Shown here in pieces: positions 44,583 through 49,192 of a DNA stretch of 49,192 bases. This DNA is from Kaistia defluvii (GTDB lineage Bacteria > Pseudomonadota > Alphaproteobacteria > Rhizobiales > Kaistiaceae). A model generated the notes under the pieces. The model did not search any database. It saw only the letters and a program-made list of their open reading frames with translations, and was not told the DNA's origin. The stretch's first letter is position 1. Every line of letters begins with the position of its first letter. The DNA is taken from positions 1 to 49,192 of the forward strand of contig NZ_JAPKNI010000013.1 in assembly GCF_026343955.1 (NCBI RefSeq), read 5' to 3'. The translations under genes and the position numbers were made by a program.

Positions 44583-44882
44583 TCAGCGCATCACGCACCC
44601 CTTGGGATATCCGACGCGCTTGCAATAGACGACGCGCGGCGCCGGCCGCGCGACGCAGCCTTTCACATACACGCCGTTCTGGCAGTAGACGACCGTCCCG
44701 GGCCGCACGACGGGGGCCGGCCGGACAACGCAGCCGACCGGATAGCCGACCCGCTTGCAATAAACCACGGCCTCACTGGGTGTCGTGGCGGCGAGGAGCA
44801 GCCCGATGCCGGCCGTGCCAGCCAGCACCGCTGCGGACAAAACCAGTTTCAACGGCTTGAAGGCCGGAAATTTCACGCGCAT
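44583..44882 (-). CDS. Small secreted protein with three YC-x7/8-GC repeats
   Basis: A 99-residue exported protein with a signal peptide or anchor (LVLSAAVLAGTAGIGLLLAA). The mature part is essentially three tandem copies of a 25-residue unit: VVYCKRVGYPVGCVVRP, VVYCQNGVYVKGCVARP and VVYCKRVGYPKGCVMR. Each has two cysteines that could pair. No function is known to me. The ATG at 44882 with GGGAGG is preferred over the longer frame to 44966. It faces the cellulose operon tail to tail. Confidence 0.8.
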   Translation of the reverse strand: MRVKFPAFKPLKLVLSAAVLAGTAGIGLLLAATTPSEAVVYCKRVGYPVGCVVRPAPVVRPGTVVYCQNGVYVKGCVARPAPRVVYCKRVGYPKGCVMR

Positions 44883-45030
44883 GGTTCCCTCCCTATGGTG
44901 AGGGAGAGCGGGCGCTCGATCCCTCTTCCTCGACTTGATTACCTTGCGGAAGCTTGAGCAAGCCATTTCCGCGTGATCGGCATCCCGGTCCCGCGCGGGG
45001 GATCAGGTGGCGCCGTGATGAAAGAGGCGG

Positions 45031-45687
45031 ATGACCGATCGGTTTCTCTTCGACGGGGCGGAAGACGCGCGGGCGACGATCCTGCTGGCGCATGGCGCCG
45101 GCGCGCCGATGGATTCGGCCTCGATGACGGCGGTGGCCGGCGCGCTGGCGGCGGCCGGCCTGCGCGTCGCGCGTTTCGAATTCGCCTATATGGACGCAAG
45201 GCGTGACGGGACCGGGCGGAAGCCGCCCCCGCGCGCCGACAGGCTGATGCCGGAGTACCGCGCGGCCATCGCGTCGCTCAGCGCCACCACGCCGCTGGTG
45301 ATCGGCGGCAAGTCCATGGGCGGCCGCGTCGCCAGAATGATCGCCGATGAATGCTTCGCCAGGGGCGAGATCGTGGGGCTGCTGTGCCTCGGCTACCCCT
45401 TTCATCCGCCGGCGAAGCCGGACCAGTTGCGCACGGCCCATCTGCTCGAACTCTGCACGCCGACTTTGATCTGCCAGGGCACGCGCGACCCGTTCGGGAC
45501 CAGCGAGGAAGTCGCCGGCTATGCGCTGTCGCCCGCCATCGAGATCCGCTGGCTTGAGGATGGCGACCACGACCTGAAGCCGCGCAAGAGCGTGACGGGC
45601 GTGTCGGCCGCCGATGCGCTGAAGGCGATGGCGGAGGACGTCGGCCGTTGGGTCGACCGGCTGCTGGCGGGCTCGCCGGCGGCCTGA
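45031..45687 (+). CDS. Alpha/beta-fold hydrolase (KANL3/Tex30-like)
   Basis: A 218-residue cytoplasmic protein. It has the N-terminal LLAHGAGAPMDS loop, the nucleophile Ser95 in GGKSMGGR, the acid in QGTRDPFG, and the histidine in LEDGDHDLKPRKS. It belongs to the small alpha/beta family also found as Tex30/KANL3 in eukaryotes, with no settled substrate. The ATG at 45031 has AAGAGGCGG. It is followed 81 bases later by the epimerase gene. Confidence 0.87.
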   Translation: MTDRFLFDGAEDARATILLAHGAGAPMDSASMTAVAGALAAAGLRVARFEFAYMDARRDGTGRKPPPRADRLMPEYRAAIASLSATTPLVIGGKSMGGRVARMIADECFARGEIVGLLCLGYPFHPPAKPDQLRTAHLLELCTPTLICQGTRDPFGTSEEVAGYALSPAIEIRWLEDGDHDLKPRKSVTGVSAADALKAMAEDVGRWVDRLLAGSPAA

Positions 45688-45768
45688 GTCCGTCGCCCAT
45701 TGCCTCGCCATGCCAATGTCTTCCAAGGTGGGCCGCTTGAGTCCCCGCATCCGACAAAGGTTCTTCAG

Positions 45769-46749
45769 ATGGCGCTGAACATTCTCTTCATCGGCGGTAC
45801 CGGCCAGATATCCTATCCCTGTGTCGAGCGTGCCGTGGCGCAGGGGCACCATGTCAGCGTCTTCAATCGCGGCAAGCGCGAAAGCGCGCTGCCGCAGGGC
45901 GTTCAATCGATCGTCGGCGACCTGGCCGGGCCGGAATATGCCGGGCTCGCCGAAAGGAACTTCGACGTCGTGTGCCAGTTCATCGCGTTCACGCCCGATC
46001 AGGTGGAGCGGGATATCGCGATTTTCACCGGCCATTGCGGACAATACGTCTTCATCTCGTCGGCCTCGGTCTATGAAAAGCCGGCCCGGCATTATGTGAT
46101 CACCGAGGCGACGCCGGCGATCAATCCCTACTGGCCCTACAGCCAGGCCAAGATCGAGTGCGAAAAGCGGCTGCAGGATTCGCGGGGACTGGCCTGGACC
46201 ATCGTGCGCCCCAGCCATACGGTTCGCACCGGGCTGCCGATCATGATCGGCGACAGCGATGTCATGGCGCGGCGCATGCTGGATGGCGAACCGACGATTG
46301 TGGCCGGTGATGGTCATACGCCCTGGACGCTGACCCGCTCCGTCGATTTCGCGGTGCCGTTTGTCGGCCTGTTCGGCAAGGAAGCGGCGCTCCACGATAT
46401 CTTCCACATCACCAGCGACCGCGCCCATATCTGGGACGATATCCAGAAGACCATCGCCCGCATGCTCGGGGTCGAGGCCAGGATCGTGCACGTCCCGACC
46501 GATACGCTGGTCCGCTACAACCCCGAATGGATAGGCCCGCTGACCGGGGACAAGGCCTGGACGGCGATCTTCGATAATTCGAAGGTCAAGCGCGTGGCCG
46601 GCGATTTCCGGTGCGCCGAAAGCCTGGAGGAAATCCTGGCCGAGCCGATCCGGCACCTGCAGCAGCGGCTGGCGAAGCAGCGCCCGCCCAAGGGTGACTT
46701 CGACGCCCTGGTCGATCGCATCTGCCGCGAGCAGTCGGCGCTGGGCTAG
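45769..46749 (+). CDS. NAD-dependent epimerase/dehydratase-family protein
   Basis: A 326-residue extended or atypical SDR. It has the nucleotide-binding motif FIGGTGQISYPCVERAV (residues 5-21), SVFNRGKRESALP, VFISSASVYEKP, and the catalytic YSQAK, with a TIVRPSHTVRTG substrate loop. It resembles the epimerase branch that includes plant CSP41-like proteins. Sugar-nucleotide substrate unknown. The ATG at 45769 has a weak AAAGG site. The gene ends 119 bases before the tRNA-Thr on the opposite strand. Confidence 0.86.
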   Translation: MALNILFIGGTGQISYPCVERAVAQGHHVSVFNRGKRESALPQGVQSIVGDLAGPEYAGLAERNFDVVCQFIAFTPDQVERDIAIFTGHCGQYVFISSASVYEKPARHYVITEATPAINPYWPYSQAKIECEKRLQDSRGLAWTIVRPSHTVRTGLPIMIGDSDVMARRMLDGEPTIVAGDGHTPWTLTRSVDFAVPFVGLFGKEAALHDIFHITSDRAHIWDDIQKTIARMLGVEARIVHVPTDTLVRYNPEWIGPLTGDKAWTAIFDNSKVKRVAGDFRCAESLEEILAEPIRHLQQRLAKQRPPKGDFDALVDRICREQSALG

Positions 46750-46867
46750 GTCCGCAGCCGGCCCTGTCGCCGCGTCGGCGCATCGCTGTGCCATTCGCCG
46801 GGATGCCGTCTCGGGCGGAGCCTCGCAGGAGGGGCCGGAGGCCGACGGGCGGGTATTTCAGGGGGGA

Positions 46868-46942
46868 TGGTGCCGGATGAGGGGATTGAACCCCCGACCT
46901 TCGGTTTACAAAACCGCTGCTCTACCGCTGAGCTAATCCGGC
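46868..46942 (-). tRNA. tRNA-Thr (anticodon UGU)
   Basis: A 75-base tRNA with encoded CCA on the minus strand. The acceptor stem GCCGGAT pairs with ATCCGGC, the D-arm is GCTC-GAGC, the anticodon loop TTTGTAA gives TGT, and the T-arm is CGGGG-TTCAATC-CCC. One mismatch (G-A) sits at the top of the anticodon stem. Confidence 0.96.
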
Positions 46943-46952
46943 ACGGAGACGG

Positions 46953-46981
46953 GTGTAGTGAGGACCGCACCCGCCGGTCAA
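46953..46981 (-). promoter_or_regulatory. Candidate promoter of tRNA-Thr
   Basis: On the minus strand TTGACC (46976-46981) is followed by 17 bases and CTACAC (46953-46958), the first lying on a CTTGAC core typical of rhizobial sigma-70 promoters. The tRNA begins 10 bases further on. The -10 match is weak. Confidence 0.4.
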
Positions 46982-47108
46982 GCGCGGATCGTGCAGTTTT
47001 CCGCAATCCGCTGTATTTCGCGTTTCGGCTTCCGCGACGGTGCCCCCGGGTGCGGGCAGGGCGGGACGGGCGAATCACGCGGGACGAGGTGCCGCGTGAT
47101 TCGGTTGG

Positions 47109-47951
47109 TCAGGCCGTGGCCGTTTCGAGATGGCGGTGCGCGAGATAGAGCGACAGCACCGCGGCATTCGAGACGTTGAGGCTCTTGATCGCGCCGGGCA
47201 TGTCGAGCCGGGCGACGACGTCGCAGCGATCGCGGGTCAGCCGGCGCAGGCCCTTGCCCTCGGCGCCGAGGACCAGGGCGATCTTCTCGCCGCGAATGCC
47301 TTCTTCCAGCGGAACCGTGCCCTCGCTGTCGAGGCCGACGCAGGAATATCCCATGTCGCGCAGGTCGGTGAGGGCGGTGGCGAGATTCGGCACCTCGATC
47401 ATCGCGATGTTCTCGAGCGCGCCCGACGCCGATTTGGCGAGCACACCGGTCTCGGCCGGTGCGTGGCGGCCGGTGGTGATCAGCGCATCGGCCCCGAAAG
47501 CCACGGCGGAGCGCAGGATGGCGCCGACATTGTGGGGATCCGTGACCTGGTCGAGCACGACGACGAGGCGGGCATCGCCCAACGCGTCGAGGTCGAGCGG
47601 TTCGAGCGGCGCGACTTCGACCGCGGCGCCCTGGTGCACGGCGTCCGAGCCGAGCAGCCGGTCGAGATCGCGCGGCGAGGTGTCCTTGAGGTCGCCGGGG
47701 AGAGTCGCCCCTTCCTCGACCAGGCGGGCGGCCGCGTTTTGCGTCGCCAGCAGCTGCAGCACCTTGCGTCGCGGATTGCCAAGCACGGCGGCGACGGCAT
47801 GGATGCCATATATCCACAGCTGATCCGGGCGACGTTCGGCCGGGGCGTTGGAGGCGAAGCGGCGGGGTCCATTGTGGCCGGGCTTGCCCTTGCCACCGCG
47901 GAAATGCCCGGGTTGCCGCCGCGATTTGCTCTGTTTGTTTTCGTCGGTCAT
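47109..47951 (-). CDS. rlmB: 23S rRNA (guanosine-2'-O-)-methyltransferase, RlmB/TrmH family
   Basis: A 280-residue SPOUT methyltransferase. A basic, Gly/Lys/Arg-rich disordered N-terminus (about 1-40) precedes the substrate-binding domain (WIYGIHAVAAVLGNPRRKV). The trefoil-knot domain has motif 1 VLDQVTDPHNVGAILRSAVAF, motif 2 ALVLGAEGKGLRRL and motif 3 IPGAIKSLN-type sequence (MPGAIKSLNVSNAAVLSLY). This is the RlmB pattern, methylating G2251 of 23S rRNA. The ATG at 47951 is chosen. It is divergent from the tRNA-tuf unit. Confidence 0.93.
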   Translation of the reverse strand: MTDENKQSKSRRQPGHFRGGKGKPGHNGPRRFASNAPAERRPDQLWIYGIHAVAAVLGNPRRKVLQLLATQNAAARLVEEGATLPGDLKDTSPRDLDRLLGSDAVHQGAAVEVAPLEPLDLDALGDARLVVVLDQVTDPHNVGAILRSAVAFGADALITTGRHAPAETGVLAKSASGALENIAMIEVPNLATALTDLRDMGYSCVGLDSEGTVPLEEGIRGEKIALVLGAEGKGLRRLTRDRCDVVARLDMPGAIKSLNVSNAAVLSLYLAHRHLETATA

Positions 47952-48047
47952 GCCCCGCTTATACGAGGGGCGAGCCAAACCGGCAATCGAACTGCGCGGC
48001 CGTTTTCCAGCCATGCACCGAACGCGGGATAGTTGGTTGGTTAGGCG

Positions 48048-48076
48048 TTGACAGGGCAAGGTCTCCCCGTCATAAG
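48048..48076 (+). promoter_or_regulatory. Promoter of the tRNA-Tyr/tRNA-Gly/tuf unit
   Basis: A consensus -35 TTGACA (48048-48053), a 17-base spacer and CATAAG (48071-48076) lie 75 bases upstream of tRNA-Tyr. The perfect -35 and optimal spacing fit the strong expression expected for tRNA and EF-Tu genes. Confidence 0.65.
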
Positions 48077-48151
48077 AGCCCCCATCGGCGGGGCAGCAAC
48101 GGCTGCTTCCGACGGTAAAGCCTGAACGATGACGCTCTGCCGAAGTGATTT

Positions 48152-48236
48152 GGAGGAGTGCCCGAGTGGTTAAAGGGGACGGACTGTAAATCCGTTGACT
48201 TAGTCTACGTTGGTTCGAATCCAACCTCCTCCACCA
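48152..48236 (+). tRNA. tRNA-Tyr (anticodon GUA)
   Basis: An 85-base class II tRNA with encoded CCA. The acceptor stem GGAGGAG pairs with CTCCTCC, the anticodon loop CTGTAAA gives GTA, there is a long variable arm, and the T-arm is GTTGG-TTCGAAT-CCAAC. Confidence 0.97.
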
Positions 48237-48256
48237 TTTCGACGGAACGTTAGCGT

Positions 48257-48330
48257 GCGGGTGTAGCTCAATGGTAGAGCAGCAGCCTTCCAAGCTGAAT
48301 ACGAGGGTTCGATTCCCTTCACCCGCTCCA
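48257..48330 (+). tRNA. tRNA-Gly (anticodon UCC)
   Basis: A 74-base tRNA ending in encoded CCA. The acceptor stem GCGGGTG pairs with CACCCGC, the D-arm is GCTC-GAGC, and the anticodon loop CTTCCAA gives TCC. It lies 20 bases after tRNA-Tyr and 107 before tuf, the usual alphaproteobacterial order. Confidence 0.97.
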
Positions 48331-48437
48331 TCAACTGAGCCTTGCGCCGTCGCTTGGTTTCTATGCGGTGCGCAGCGGTTGATGGTGCAGTTCGAGCCGT
48401 CCGGCTCGTAGGAACGAGACGACAGGAAGCGACGTCG

Positions 48438-49192
<755 letters not shown>

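Overview
The window is a high-GC, gene-dense chromosomal segment of an alphaproteobacterium, most likely of the order Hyphomicrobiales (Rhizobiales). The case rests on: the cysE/DUF3126 pair; the folE, hisI, NifU-like scaffold, yidD and thrS set; a BcsN-BcsA-BcsB-BcsZ-TPR cellulose operon of the Agrobacterium kind; a mitochondrial-type CHCC zinc-finger protein; and the tRNA-Tyr, tRNA-Gly, tuf order at the right end. Genus cannot be read from the sequence. No transposase, integrase, phage gene, CRISPR array, rRNA or replication origin was seen.

Layout. 1-5.6 kb: alpha/beta hydrolase with a helical tail, tRNA-Leu(UAA), a PadR regulator divergent from an acyl-ACP-synthetase-like ligase, and a membrane diguanylate cyclase. 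5.6-8 kb: FAD monooxygenase with a CHCC zinc-finger protein, divergent from a small alpha/beta hydrolase. 8.2-10.1 kb: cysE, DUF3126, gamma-carbonic anhydrase. 10.2-13.2 kb: a secreted CAP-domain protein, a LapG-family (BTLCP) periplasmic protease and a PAS protein. 13.5-17.4 kb: rhomboid protease, CBS protein, hisI, folE, Fe-S scaffold, small secreted protein, yidD. 17.5-21.1 kb: a probably accessory block (AraC regulator with an SDR; AmpR-like regulator divergent from a Tat-exported class D beta-lactamase). 21.3-23.3 kb: thrS with a clear terminator. 23.4-26.0 kb: four unrecognised, secreted, Ser/Gly/Thr-rich proteins in tandem. 26.7-30.3 kb: periplasmic repeat protein, nitroreductase, NAD kinase, FAA-type hydrolase. 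30.5-34.9 kb: purU-folD, EamA transporter, UDP-glucuronate decarboxylase with a HIT protein. 35.2-44.5 kb: the cellulose operon. 44.6-46.7 kb: Cys-repeat secreted protein, alpha/beta hydrolase, NAD-dependent epimerase. 46.9-49.2 kb: tRNA-Thr, rlmB, tRNA-Tyr, tRNA-Gly and the 5' part of tuf.

How it fits together. Most of the window is housekeeping (cysteine, histidine and folate synthesis, one-carbon metabolism, NADP, translation). A second theme is the cell surface and sessile life: a GGDEF cyclase with an intact I-site, a PilZ-bearing cellulose synthase operon, a LapG-family protease, a UDP-xylose-forming enzyme and several secreted low-complexity or Cys-repeat proteins. The strongest candidate for something undescribed is the cluster at 23.4-26.0 kb. 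Three of its four proteins end in a similar two-cysteine tail, and all four share a similar ribosome-binding region, which suggests a diverged paralogous family. Functions given are from recognised motifs only; no database search was possible.
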